A program made the translations under genes and the position numbers. Positions 50,525 to 59,496 of a stretch of DNA of 64,000 nt are shown piece by piece. Origin of the DNA: Ascidiaceihabitans donghaensis (lineage in GTDB: Bacteria > Pseudomonadota > Alphaproteobacteria > Rhodobacterales > Rhodobacteraceae); the NCBI RefSeq assembly GCF_900302465.1, contig NZ_OMOR01000001.1, positions 3,566,729 through 3,630,728 of the forward strand, written 5' to 3'. Under the pieces are notes generated by a model, which saw only the letters and a list, made by a program, of their open reading frames with translations, was not told where the DNA came from and did no database searches. Within the stretch, counting starts at the first letter, position 1; the number at the start of each line of letters is the position of its first letter.

Positions 50525-50560
50525 GGGGCAATACGGCCCCTATGCAAAGGCCAATGGGCC
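50525..50560 (+). promoter_or_regulatory. Hairpins in the pnp leader
   Basis: GGGGC (50525-50529) pairs with GCCCC (50536-50540), and GGCC (50549-50552) with GGCC (50557-50560), just before the AAGGAAA ribosome site of pnp. Leader stems are known to mediate PNPase autocontrol in enterobacteria; a similar role here is inference. Confidence 0.35.
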
Positions 50561-50575
50561 AACAAGGAAACTTAG

Positions 50576-52717
50576 ATGTTTAACGTTACAACAAAATCCA
50601 TCCAGTGGGGCGAAGAAACGCTGACACTGGAAACAGGCAAAGTCGCGCGTCAGGCCGACGGTTCTGTCATCGCCACATTGGGCGAGACCTCCGTTATGGC
50701 CAACGTCACTTTTGCCAAAAAGCAAAAGCCGGGTCAGGATTTCTTTCCTCTGACTGTGCACTACCAAGAGAGATACTACGCCGCCGGTAAAGTACCGGGT
50801 GGCTTCTTCAAGCGCGAAGCGCGCCCATCTGAAAAAGAAACGCTGACGGCCCGTCTGATCGACCGCCCATTGCGTCCTTTGTTTGTCCCCGGCTTCAAAA
50901 ACGAAGTTCTGGTGATGTGTACTGTTCTGTCCCACGATCTGGTCAACGAGCCTGACATGGTTGCGATGATCGCGGCCTCTGCTGCTTTGACGATCTCTGG
51001 TGCGCCATTCATGGGCCCAATCGCCTGTGCACGCGTTGGTTTTGAGGATGGTGAATACATCCTGAACCCAGAAGTCGACGACATGCAGGACCTGCGCCTG
51101 AAGCCAGAACAGCGCCTTGATCTGGTTGTTGCGGGTACAAAAGACGCCGTGATGATGGTTGAATCCGAAGCCTACGAACTGTCCGAGGCAGAAATGCTGG
51201 GTGCGGTGAAATTTGCCCATGATTCATTCCAGCCTGTGATCGACCTGATTGTTGATCTGGCCGAATCCGCCGCGAAAGAACCGTTTGACTTCACGCCTGC
51301 TGACTACTCTGACTTGTCTGCTGCCGTTGCGGCTGCTGGCGAAAAAGACATGCGAGCAGCCTTCGCAATTGGCGACAAACAAGAACGCACAACAGCTGTT
51401 GCAGCAGCCCGCGCTGCGATCCTGGAAGCGTTGACCGAAGAGCAGCAAGGCGACGCGAACCTTGGTTCCGCGATGAAAGGCCTTGAGGCCTCCATCCTGC
51501 GCGGTGACATCGTGAAAACAGGCAAGCGCATCGACGGTCGTGCGACGGATGAAATCCGCGACATCGTTTGCGAAACCGGCATGTTGCCACGTACGCACGG
51601 CTCTGCCTTGTTCACACGTGGTGAAACGCAAGGTTTGGTTGTGACCACATTGGGCACCGGCGACGACGAGCAGTTCATCGACGCGTTGCACGGCAACTTC
51701 AAATCCAACTTCCTGCTGCACTATAACTTCCCTCCCTATTCGGTTGGTGAAGCGGGTCGCGTGGGCCCTCCCGGTCGTCGTGAAATCGGTCACGGCAAAC
51801 TGGCATGGCGCGCGTTGCAGGCGGTTCTGCCAGCGGCGACGGACTTCCCTTACACAGTACGTGTTGTGTCTGAAATCACAGAATCCAACGGCTCGTCCTC
51901 CATGGCGTCCGTTTGCGGTGGCTCCTTGTCCATGATGGACGCGGGTGTGCCGTTGAAATCTGCGGTTGCCGGTGTGGCCATGGGCTTGATCATGGAAGAC
52001 AACGGCGAATACGCCATTCTGTCCGACATCTTGGGCGACGAAGATCACCTTGGCGACATGGACTTCAAAGTGGCAGGTACCGAAAACGGCATCACGTCAT
52101 TGCAGATGGACATCAAGATCGCAGGCATCACGCCAGAGATCATGGAAAAAGCACTTGAGCAGGCGAAAGCAGGCCGCATGCACATCCTGGGCGAGATGAA
52201 CAAAGCACTGACAGGTGCAGCCGAGTTCTCAGAGCACGCGCCACGCATCGAGACCATGCAGATCCCAACGGACAAAATCCGTGAAGTGATCGGCTCGGGT
52301 GGTAAAGTGATCCGTGAAATCGTTGAAGTGTCGGGCGCCAAAGTCGACATCAACGACGAAGGCATCATTAAGATCGCATCGCCAAACGGTGACTCGATCA
52401 AGAAGGCCTACGACATGATCCACTCGATCGTGGCAGAGCCGGAAGAAGGCATGGTTTACACCGGTACAGTCGTCAAAATCGTCGACTTCGGTGCATTCGT
52501 GAACTTCTTCGGCAAGCGTGACGGTCTGGTGCACGTGTCCCAAATCGAAAACCGCCGTTTGAACCACCCATCCGACGTCCTCAAAGAGGGCCAGGAAGTG
52601 AAAGTCAAACTGCTGGGCTTTGACGATCGCGGCAAGGTCCGTTTGTCCATGAAAGTGGTCGATCAGGAAACCGGCGAAGAAGTGAAAGAAGAGAAGAAAG
52701 AAGCGAAAGAGGACTAA
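50576..52717 (+). CDS. pnp: Polyribonucleotide nucleotidyltransferase (PNPase)
   Basis: 713 residues; phosphorolytic 3'-5' exoribonuclease of the RNA degradosome. Two RNase PH domains (first: [31 protein letters not shown]; second: [49 protein letters not shown] with catalytic Asp), then a KH domain ([20 protein letters not shown]) and an S1 domain ([20 protein letters not shown]). The gene uses the preferred codons more strictly than its neighbours, as expected for high expression. rpsO is not directly upstream; the neighbour there is a divergent acetyltransferase. Confidence 0.98.
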   Translation: MFNVTTKSIQWGEETLTLETGKVARQADGSVIATLGETSVMANVTFAKKQKPGQDFFPLTVHYQERYYAAGKVPGGFFKREARPSEKETLTARLIDRPLRPLFVPGFKNEVLVMCTVLSHDLVNEPDMVAMIAASAALTISGAPFMGPIACARVGFEDGEYILNPEVDDMQDLRLKPEQRLDLVVAGTKDAVMMVESEAYELSEAEMLGAVKFAHDSFQPVIDLIVDLAESAAKEPFDFTPADYSDLSAAVAAAGEKDMRAAFAIGDKQERTTAVAAARAAILEALTEEQQGDANLGSAMKGLEASILRGDIVKTGKRIDGRATDEIRDIVCETGMLPRTHGSALFTRGETQGLVVTTLGTGDDEQFIDALHGNFKSNFLLHYNFPPYSVGEAGRVGPPGRREIGHGKLAWRALQAVLPAATDFPYTVRVVSEITESNGSSSMASVCGGSLSMMDAGVPLKSAVAGVAMGLIMEDNGEYAILSDILGDEDHLGDMDFKVAGTENGITSLQMDIKIAGITPEIMEKALEQAKAGRMHILGEMNKALTGAAEFSEHAPRIETMQIPTDKIREVIGSGGKVIREIVEVSGAKVDINDEGIIKIASPNGDSIKKAYDMIHSIVAEPEEGMVYTGTVVKIVDFGAFVNFFGKRDGLVHVSQIENRRLNHPSDVLKEGQEVKVKLLGFDDRGKVRLSMKVVDQETGEEVKEEKKEAKED

Positions 52718-52742
52718 GGTCGTTATCTATCGCTGATTTTTT

Positions 52743-52772
52743 AAAGCCCCGGTGGAAACGCCGGGGCTTTTT
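52743..52772 (+). terminator. Rho-independent terminator of pnp
   Basis: AAAGCCCCGG pairs with CCGGGGCTTT, loop TGGAAACG, followed by TT. Lies 26 bases after the pnp stop. Confidence 0.9.
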
Positions 52773-52801
52773 GCATTTTGCCAATACAGCTTGCGACGCA
52801 A

Positions 52802-53806
52802 TTAATCCCCGAAATGCTCAACTGTGGCTGTGCCTGCATTGCGTAATTCCTTGGCCGTCTCCAACATCAAGGCAGACAGGGATTCAAACTCCTCAGCCAT
52901 TTTTGCTGTGTCCTCGGAAAACTCGAACCCTTCCAGTTGCGCATCAATGCGTTCGCGCGCCATCCATTTCATATGCCGTGTGTATTCGCTGGCCGCCACG
53001 TCTTTGGGATCCACCAGATACAGCTGGTCGAACCGAGAGAAATCCGGAAATTCAATATCCTGCGGCACATAGCCGTTGACCATCGTGATCCGCTCACCCG
53101 GGGCCGTCAGCCCTTTGGCGCGGTGCACAACCATGTTGCCTTGTTGAACCACCGCATAGCCCGGTCCGGGCATAGCAGGCGATACGATCTTTTCGGGGTC
53201 CAACGGCTTGCCGTCTGCCTTCAGCGCGGCCACCTCTGCCTTGGTGCCTTTGTAATACTGAAACTCGCCCCCTTCGACGGACTTCGGATCTGTGACGAAC
53301 ATCACAAAATCAATGCGCAACGTGTCGACATGCCACTTGTCTACATTTTCACCAACCTCTAGCGGATTGTAGTTCAGATGGCCCAGTTGGTGCGGCAAGG
53401 TGTGCGGCAGCAAAGGCGTTCCGCAAATCTTGGAAATGGCGGCGGTCAATTCGGGGGACTGACACAGATCACGCAAAAACTTTGACCGGTACACAGCACC
53501 ACGTACATTTCGCGCAATCCGCGCGTTGCTTGTCGTGAACTGCTCAAGTTGACGCGCCACGTCCAACAAGCATGCAGCCCCTTCATCGCTGAGCACACGA
53601 AAGATAGATGTTACCCCGAATGGCGTCGGACATTCGGCAATTTCTGCGTCCGAATACCCCAAAGCACTCAGCGGGAGGATTTCGTCAGGCATTTCGATCT
53701 GGAGGTGACGCTGCGCATCAAACTGCGGCTCGTTTTCCAAGGGCGCAAACCCGTGCGGACGCCCGGTCGGAAAGTCGAGTGGTTTGGCAAGGGCTGTTTG
53801 TGTCAT
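52802..53806 (-). CDS. Fe(II)/2-oxoglutarate dioxygenase-like protein (HalD/BesD-related, HxD type)
   Basis: 334 residues from MTQTALAKPLDFPTGRPHG (AGGAG upstream; in-frame ATGs further up lack this). The iron site reads His-x-Asp in DKWHVDTLRIDFVMF and a distal His in GNMVVHRAKGL, followed by Arg in GERITMVNGY for 2-oxoglutarate. It resembles the HalD/BesD group in layout, but halogenases have Gly in place of the Asp, so this one should hydroxylate or be otherwise non-halogenating. Substrate unknown, perhaps a free amino acid. Divergent from an M20 peptidase. Confidence 0.7.
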   Translation of the reverse strand: MTQTALAKPLDFPTGRPHGFAPLENEPQFDAQRHLQIEMPDEILPLSALGYSDAEIAECPTPFGVTSIFRVLSDEGAACLLDVARQLEQFTTSNARIARNVRGAVYRSKFLRDLCQSPELTAAISKICGTPLLPHTLPHQLGHLNYNPLEVGENVDKWHVDTLRIDFVMFVTDPKSVEGGEFQYYKGTKAEVAALKADGKPLDPEKIVSPAMPGPGYAVVQQGNMVVHRAKGLTAPGERITMVNGYVPQDIEFPDFSRFDQLYLVDPKDVAASEYTRHMKWMARERIDAQLEGFEFSEDTAKMAEEFESLSALMLETAKELRNAGTATVEHFGD

Positions 53807-53990
53807 GCACGAAATCTCCTGTGTTGATGCGCAAGTGTTCACCAAGCCTGTGCCATTCCCAAGCGGTTTCCCGACATTTTCGGGCCTATTTGTGTCGATA
53901 TCGGTCATGCGGGTGCTGCCTTCCGCGACGTCCTTGCTAGACCGCTTTAGCAAAGCGGGGCACAGTATCCCGACAAGAAGGAGACGACAG

Positions 53991-55445
53991 ATGTGGAAAA
54001 CAGTCAAACGTATCGCAGGTGGACTTGCTTTGCTATTTGCAGCCCTTGTCGCGGTTCTTGCGTTCAACACCTACCGCTTCACGCCCGATACGCCGCAAGA
54101 CGTTGCATCCTTTGATCTGGGCGCCGACACGGATGCTGCGGCGCAAATCCTGTCCGATGCGTTGAAGATCGAAACTGTATCAACCAACATCTTCACTCCT
54201 GCATTTCCACAGTTCGTGAACTTTCTGGAAACGTCTTATCCCAAGGTGCATCAGGCCCTTGACCGCGAGGTCCTTTTTGCCAACACGCCGCTGTTCAAGT
54301 GGGAAGGAACCAACCCCGACCTAGAGCCCGTTCTATTGGCCGCACATTACGACGTTGTGCCCGTGGCCACAGGATCGTTGGACCGCTGGACCTACCCCCC
54401 CTTTGCAGGCACCATTGCGGATGGCTTTGTCTGGGGCCGCGGTACGTTGGACGACAAAGGGGCGGTGATCGCCTTGATGTCTGCCACCGAACACCTGATA
54501 GGCACCGGTTTTCAACCAGAACGCACTGTTTATCTTAGCTTTGGCGGCGACGAAGAAGTCGGGGGCAAAGGCGCCCAAGCCGTGGCAGCACATCTGCAAG
54601 ACCAAAACATACAATTGGAGTGGGCACTGGATGAGGGGTCCTTTGTGCTTGATGATATTATCCCCGGCCTCGATGTGCCTGTGGCCAGCATTAATTTGGC
54701 TGAAAAAGGCTATTTAACGGTAAAACTGGTGGCGACATCACCCGGTGGGCATTCCGCATTGCCGCCGCGCATGACGGCCGTAGGGCGAATTGCACGTGCC
54801 GTGGACCGCCTGCAAATGGCGCCTGTACCAGGCGGGCTAGACGGCGTCTCGGCAGAGTTCTTCGACGGGTTGGGGCGGCATTTTTCGGTTGAGAAAAAGG
54901 TGCTGTTTGCCAACACTTGGTTGTTCAAGCCCGTGCTGGAAGGGGTGCTGTCAGGGGCGGCCTCCACAAACGCGATGTTACGCACCACAACCGCACCTAC
55001 GATGCTGTCTGGGTCCAACAAGGAAAACGTCCTGCCCGCCGAAGCAACAGCCACAATCAACTTCCGACTGCACCCGCGCGACACGCCTGAAGGTGTCTTG
55101 GACTATGTGAAATCAACAATTGATGATGCAGAAATTGAAATTCAATCAGACATCGCACAGGCCAGCCCCGCATCGCCTGTGGCCAGCCTCGACAACCCGG
55201 GTTACGGCGATATCGAAACTTCTATCCTATCCGTATTCGGCCCGATTGCTTCTGTTTCGGGCCTCACAATAGCAGCCACAGATGCACGGTACTACGCAAG
55301 AGCTGCTGATGCTGCCTATCGCATCAACCCGTTTTTGGTGACATCAGACGACATCGCACGGTTTCACGGTATCGATGAACGCTTGTCGCTCGAAAACCTG
55401 AAACACGGCATTAATTTTTACGGTGCACTTCTTAGTAAACAATAG
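53991..55445 (+). CDS. M20 family peptidase, PM20D1-like
   Basis: 484 residues. N-terminal membrane anchor or signal (VKRIAGGLALLFAALVAVLAF), then an M20 zinc hydrolase: His in LLAAHYDVVPV, bridging Asp in GRGTLDDKGAV, Glu-Glu in SFGGDEEVGG, Asp in ALDEGSFV, and His in LKHGINFY near the end; dimerisation domain at about 230-360 (SPGGHSALPPRM). This matches PM20D1/carboxypeptidase S, which make or cleave N-acyl amino acids. AAGGAG precedes the ATG. Faces the periplasm. Confidence 0.9.
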   Translation: MWKTVKRIAGGLALLFAALVAVLAFNTYRFTPDTPQDVASFDLGADTDAAAQILSDALKIETVSTNIFTPAFPQFVNFLETSYPKVHQALDREVLFANTPLFKWEGTNPDLEPVLLAAHYDVVPVATGSLDRWTYPPFAGTIADGFVWGRGTLDDKGAVIALMSATEHLIGTGFQPERTVYLSFGGDEEVGGKGAQAVAAHLQDQNIQLEWALDEGSFVLDDIIPGLDVPVASINLAEKGYLTVKLVATSPGGHSALPPRMTAVGRIARAVDRLQMAPVPGGLDGVSAEFFDGLGRHFSVEKKVLFANTWLFKPVLEGVLSGAASTNAMLRTTTAPTMLSGSNKENVLPAEATATINFRLHPRDTPEGVLDYVKSTIDDAEIEIQSDIAQASPASPVASLDNPGYGDIETSILSVFGPIASVSGLTIAATDARYYARAADAAYRINPFLVTSDDIARFHGIDERLSLENLKHGINFYGALLSKQ

Positions 55446-55486
55446 AGACAATTGCTGCGCATTGCAGAAAACAGTATGGCTGCATT

Positions 55487-56185
55487 ATGCAGTCTTTGAT
55501 CATCCATATGGCCACCGCCCATGCCCGCAAGGCAAATGTAGAAACACTCTGCCAAACGTTACCTGATGCACGTGTTGTAGATGCGGAAAGCGGGGAAGAA
55601 TGCGTGACGCGACCCGGTGATCTTCACACGCCAAATTATCCTTTTGCCATGAACAAAGGGGAAATCGGATGCACACGAAGTCACCGTAAATGCTGGCAGT
55701 GGATTGTAGATCAAGATGTGGAATATGCGCTGATCTGCGAGGATGACCTCAGCATCGACCACGCCATTTGGAAGCAAGCCATGGGGCTTGTGGCGCAACA
55801 TGCCAATGCGAATAGCTTTATCAGATTACCAGCCAAAGCGCGTGATAAATCCATCAAAAACATCGACACAAACGGCGTAGCGCGATTGTTCGTGCCAAAG
55901 ACAATAGGGCTGCAAACCGTGTGTCAGGTTGTGGGAAAAAACGCAGCCAAAGCGCTATTAAAAGCAACAGAGGAATTGGACCGGCCTGTGGACACGTTGT
56001 TGCAAATGCACTGGGTGCATGGGCAAAAAATCCACACGATCTTCCCCAATGGGGTCAAGGAATTGACGCAGGAACTGGGCGGCTCAACGATCCAAAAGAA
56101 AACAATAACGGGACAGAAGCTGTCTCGCGAAATCAAACGGAAATGGTACCGATGGCTGGTCGGATCAAAGCCGCAAGAAGCCTGA
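55487..56185 (+). CDS. Glycosyltransferase family 25 (LPS-type)
   Basis: 232 residues. GT25 marks: short N-terminal strand IIHMATAHARKANV, KGEIGCTRSHRKCWQWIV and the acidic EDD in ALICEDDLSID, then the GL-x-T-x-CQVVGKNAAKALL region. It probably adds a galactose- or glucose-type sugar to LPS or other surface glycan. Its base composition is less GC-rich than its neighbours, common for surface-glycan genes. No clear ribosome site. A G-rich repeat follows the stop. Confidence 0.85.
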   Translation: MQSLIIHMATAHARKANVETLCQTLPDARVVDAESGEECVTRPGDLHTPNYPFAMNKGEIGCTRSHRKCWQWIVDQDVEYALICEDDLSIDHAIWKQAMGLVAQHANANSFIRLPAKARDKSIKNIDTNGVARLFVPKTIGLQTVCQVVGKNAAKALLKATEELDRPVDTLLQMHWVHGQKIHTIFPNGVKELTQELGGSTIQKKTITGQKLSREIKRKWYRWLVGSKPQEA

Positions 56186-56200
56186 AATACGTCTTCCTTT

Positions 56201-56252
56201 CGCGGCAAATACTTCGGGGGCGCCCGGCACGGGCGGGGGCAGAGCCCCTAAA
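56201..56252. repeat. G-rich post-gene hairpin repeat, copy B
   Basis: CGCGGCAAATACTTCGGGGG starts 15 bases after the GT25 stop and continues with GCCCG-GCA-CGGGC and GGGGGC-AGA-GCCCC stems, the same arrangement as copy A at 32503-32555. A weaker relative (CCTCCGGGGGAGG) lies at 27880-27893. Confidence 0.6.
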
Positions 56253-56416
56253 GCAAGAAAACCCTTGCCAACGCTGCAACGATTGAAAGGTGCCTGACTC
56301 AGCGCCATGACGCCACAAACACCCTGTGCAATGACTTGCCCCCGTTTGGGCAAGGTGCGACAGTGTATGCCAAGCGGCCTCACCCCGAGGCAAACACAGA
56401 TTTTGGGAGACAATCA

Positions 56417-57856
56417 ATGTTGGAAAAACGCGCCTTTTACATCAACGGAGAATGGGTCGAAAGCCAGGGCGGTAAAGATCATCACGTGATTAACCCCTCA
56501 ACCGAAGAACCATGCGCCACAATCACTTTAGGCACGCAGGCCGATGCCGATGCTGCGGTGGCGGCAGCAAAAGCTGCCTTTCCGGCGTGGATGGCGACAC
56601 CTGTTGAAGAACGGATCGCAATGGTGTCCAAACTCTGTGACATCTATGCAGAACGCGCAGAAGAGCTGGGCGAAGCCATGAGCCTCGAGATGGGCGCACC
56701 GATTTCAATGTCTAAAACCTCGCAAGCAGGCGCAGGATCATGGCATCTGCAAAATTTCATCAAAGCCGCCAAAAACTTTGAATTCAATCGTCCTTTGGGT
56801 GACCACGCGCCCGGCGACCGGATCATTTACGAACCTGTCGGTGTCGCCGCCCTCATCACGCCATGGAACTGGCCGATGAACCAAGTCACGCTGAAAGTCG
56901 GGGCTGCGGCGATTGCAGGGTGCACGATGGTATTGAAACCATCCGAAGAAAGCCCGCTGAACGCAGTCATCTTCACAGAAATGATGCACGAAGCTGGTTT
57001 CCCTGCAGGCGTTTACAACATGATCCAAGGCGATGGCGCAGGCGTGGGAACGGCCCTGTCCGGACACCAGGACGTCGACATGGTCAGCTTCACAGGCTCT
57101 ACACGCGCAGGCACAGCCATCTCCAAGAACGCAGCAGACACGCTGAAACGTGTGCACTTGGAACTGGGCGGCAAAGGCGCAAACCTGATCTTTGACGATG
57201 CGGATGAAAAAGCCGTCAAGCGCGGTGTCTTGCACATGATGAACAACACAGGCCAGTCGTGTAACGCGCCCAGCCGTATGCTTGTGCAGCGCGGCATCTA
57301 CGATCAAGCCGTTGAAGAAGCCGCCGCTGTGGCAGAGAAAGTCACCGTCGGCCCTGCGTCAGAAGAAGGGCGCCACATCGGTCCCGTCGTGAACGAAGTC
57401 CAATGGGGCAAAATCCAGGCGTTGATCGAAAAGGGCATCGAAGAAGGCGCGAAACTGGTCGCGGGTGGTCCAGGTCGCCCCGACGGAATGAACCGCGGCT
57501 TTTACGTGCGTCCAACAGTATTCGCAGACGTGAACAACGACATGACGATCGCGCGCGAAGAAATCTTTGGGCCCGTGTTGTCGATCATCCCCTTCGACAC
57601 CGAAGAGGAAGCGGTGCAAATCGCCAACGACACGCCCTACGGGCTGACAAACTATGTGCAAACACAAGACAGCAACCGCGCCAATCGGTTGGCCACGCAA
57701 TTGCGGTCCGGCATGGTGGAAATGAACGGCACATCACGTGCTGCGGGATCCCCCTTTGGCGGGATGAAGCAATCGGGCAACGGGCGCGAAGGCGGCGTTT
57801 GGGGGTTGGAAGACTTCCTTGAGGTCAAAGCCGTATCCGGTTGGGCCGCTGAGTGA
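56417..57856 (+). CDS. NAD(P)+-dependent aldehyde dehydrogenase
   Basis: 479 residues from MLEKRAFYINGEWVES (GGGAGA upstream). Complete enzyme: LITPWNWPMNQVTLKVGAAA, FTGSTRAGTAI, Glu in LELGGKGANLIFDDAD, nucleophile Cys in NTGQSCNAPSRM, C-terminal SPFGGMKQSGNGREGG. The GQSCNAPSR loop is that of a broad-substrate group, so I give no symbol. Stands alone between repeat B and a palindrome, with a 231-base leader in which I see no promoter or riboswitch with confidence. Confidence 0.9.
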   Translation: MLEKRAFYINGEWVESQGGKDHHVINPSTEEPCATITLGTQADADAAVAAAKAAFPAWMATPVEERIAMVSKLCDIYAERAEELGEAMSLEMGAPISMSKTSQAGAGSWHLQNFIKAAKNFEFNRPLGDHAPGDRIIYEPVGVAALITPWNWPMNQVTLKVGAAAIAGCTMVLKPSEESPLNAVIFTEMMHEAGFPAGVYNMIQGDGAGVGTALSGHQDVDMVSFTGSTRAGTAISKNAADTLKRVHLELGGKGANLIFDDADEKAVKRGVLHMMNNTGQSCNAPSRMLVQRGIYDQAVEEAAAVAEKVTVGPASEEGRHIGPVVNEVQWGKIQALIEKGIEEGAKLVAGGPGRPDGMNRGFYVRPTVFADVNNDMTIAREEIFGPVLSIIPFDTEEEAVQIANDTPYGLTNYVQTQDSNRANRLATQLRSGMVEMNGTSRAAGSPFGGMKQSGNGREGGVWGLEDFLEVKAVSGWAAE

Positions 57857-57867
57857 CCCTCAGCCTC

Positions 57868-57893
57868 GTAAGGTGCACTTAAGTGCACCTTAC
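57868..57893. terminator. Perfect 26-bp palindrome after the aldehyde dehydrogenase
   Basis: GTAAGGTGCACTT (57868-57880) is followed directly by its exact reverse complement (57881-57893), 12 bases after the stop. Probably a terminator or mRNA end; it could also be a protein-binding palindrome for the next gene, which starts 43 bases on. Confidence 0.55.
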
Positions 57894-57935
57894 CCCCTGT
57901 CCCTGACACACCCCCATAATTCACCGGAGTGATGG

Positions 57936-58778
57936 ATGATCTACGCGCGATTGCATGGCCGCTTGGGCAATCAAATGTTCCAATACGCGGCTGCCCGTGC
58001 CTTGGCTGCACGGCTTGATGTCCCATTTTCCATCGACACACGCCGCGCCGAGCACAAAGGCGAAGGCGTTCTGACCCGCGTGTTCGATGTGGACTGGAGC
58101 ACTCCCCAACATCTCCCCCCTTCCCAACATCTCCGCCCCCTTGCGTATTTCGCGTGGCGCGCCTTCGGGCAAAATCCAAAAATTTACCGTGAACGGGGCC
58201 TTGGCTACAACGCCACTTTTGAAACCCTACCCGACAACACATATCTGCACGGCTATTGGCAGGCGGAACAGTATTTCGCCCCTATCGCGAAGGACATCCG
58301 CGCAGCTTTCGTACCACGCCATGCCATGAGCCCACAGAACGCCGACATGGCCGCCCGAATTGCGTCTGGCCCGTCTATATCTCTACACGTCCGACGGGGG
58401 GATTATCTGACTGTCGGCGCACATGGTCTTTGCGACCAAGCCTACTACGAAGCAGCCTTGGCAAAGGTCGCACAAGGCATCGATGCGCCCACAGTTTACG
58501 TCTTCTCTGATGATCCGGACTGGGCCAAAGACAACTTGCCGTTGCCTTTTGAAAAGGTCGTCGTGGATTTCAACGGCCCCGACACCGATTACGAAGACCT
58601 CCGCCTGATGTCATTGTGCCAACACAACGTTCTTGCCAATTCGTCTTTCAGTTGGTGGGGCGCTTGGCTGAACCGCAACCCGGACAAACGCGTCGCGGGA
58701 CCAAAGGACTGGTTCAGCGACCCCAAGCTGAACAACCCGGACATTTTGCCCAAAGGCTGGTTGCAGATCAAAGCGTAA
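57936..58778 (+). CDS. Glycosyltransferase family 11 (alpha-1,2-fucosyltransferase-like)
   Basis: 280 residues. GT11 marks: N-terminal LHGRLGNQMFQYAAARALA, the donor site ISLHVRRGDYLT, VYVFSDDPDWAKDNLP and the C-terminal MSLCQHNVLANSSFSWWGAW. It transfers fucose (or a related 6-deoxy sugar) to a surface glycan. At residues 57-66 two copies of an 18-base unit give Q-H-L-x-P twice; this is a loop, so probably harmless. CGGAG precedes the ATG. Confidence 0.92.
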   Translation: MIYARLHGRLGNQMFQYAAARALAARLDVPFSIDTRRAEHKGEGVLTRVFDVDWSTPQHLPPSQHLRPLAYFAWRAFGQNPKIYRERGLGYNATFETLPDNTYLHGYWQAEQYFAPIAKDIRAAFVPRHAMSPQNADMAARIASGPSISLHVRRGDYLTVGAHGLCDQAYYEAALAKVAQGIDAPTVYVFSDDPDWAKDNLPLPFEKVVVDFNGPDTDYEDLRLMSLCQHNVLANSSFSWWGAWLNRNPDKRVAGPKDWFSDPKLNNPDILPKGWLQIKA

Positions 58779-58787
58779 GGGCAGTCG

Positions 58788-59438
58788 TCAGAAAGGCGCC
58801 TTTGCCCGTACTTTCATTGAATGGCCCGTTTGAGGATGATTGAAACGTAACTCTTCCGCATGCAGCATCATGCGCGGATAATTGTCGCGCACAGCCCCAT
58901 GAGCATAGAACGGATCACCTAGAATCGGATGCCCCAAGGCAAGCATATGCACACGCAACTGATGGGTCCGCCCCGTCAAAGGCGTCAATCGCACACGCGC
59001 TGTGTCGTTTTCCGTTTTTAGCACACGCCAATCGGTGACAGACGGTTTGCCGGTCTCATGACAGACCATTTGCAACGGCCGGTTTGGCCAATCCACAATC
59101 AATGGCAAATCAACTGTTCCGCTTTTCGCGGAGGGCATCCCATGCACCCGTGCGACGTAGGTCTTCTTTGTTTTGCGGTCTTGAAACTGCACGGACAAAA
59201 CGCGCTGCGCATGCGGCGTCAGCCCAAATACCATAACGCCGGAGGTGTCCCTGTCCAAACGGTGCACCAATAAGGCATCGGGGAACGCAACCTGCAAGCG
59301 TGTGATCAGACAGTCCGCCAAATGTGCGCCCCGACCTGGCACAGACAATAGGCCCGCAGGCTTGTCGACAACGACGATGTCAGCGTCTTCGTGCAGAATG
59401 ACCAACGGTCCATCGGGCGGATTGTATTCAGTTTGCAT
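58788..59438 (-). CDS. RluA-family RNA pseudouridine synthase
   Basis: 216 residues. The catalytic motif is VHRLDRDTSGVMVFG (Asp in HRLDRDTSG); other conserved parts are IVVDKPAGLLSVPGRG and LTPLTGRTHQLRVHMLALGH. It lacks an S4 domain, so it is the short RluA/TruC type acting on rRNA or tRNA. ATG 59438 is used; a TTG 12 codons upstream falls inside the rarD terminator hairpin and is unlikely. Confidence 0.9.
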   Translation of the reverse strand: MQTEYNPPDGPLVILHEDADIVVVDKPAGLLSVPGRGAHLADCLITRLQVAFPDALLVHRLDRDTSGVMVFGLTPHAQRVLSVQFQDRKTKKTYVARVHGMPSAKSGTVDLPLIVDWPNRPLQMVCHETGKPSVTDWRVLKTENDTARVRLTPLTGRTHQLRVHMLALGHPILGDPFYAHGAVRDNYPRMMLHAEELRFNHPQTGHSMKVRAKAPF

Positions 59439-59461
59439 GGTGTTGGATGTTTCAGATGTAA

Positions 59462-59480
59462 GGTGGGTTTTCAACCCACC
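59462..59480 (-). terminator. Hairpin after rarD
   Basis: GGTGGGTT (59462-59469) and AACCCACC (59473-59480) form a perfect 8-bp stem 17 bases beyond the rarD stop and before the pseudouridine synthase gene. Confidence 0.6.
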
Positions 59481-59496
59481 ACGCCGTCCGGTCCAA

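Noticed and set aside
58105-58134. Direct repeat CCCAACATCTCC, period 18, inside the fucosyltransferase gene
   Set aside because: Two copies only, in frame, encoding a short loop; looks like a local duplication without wider meaning.
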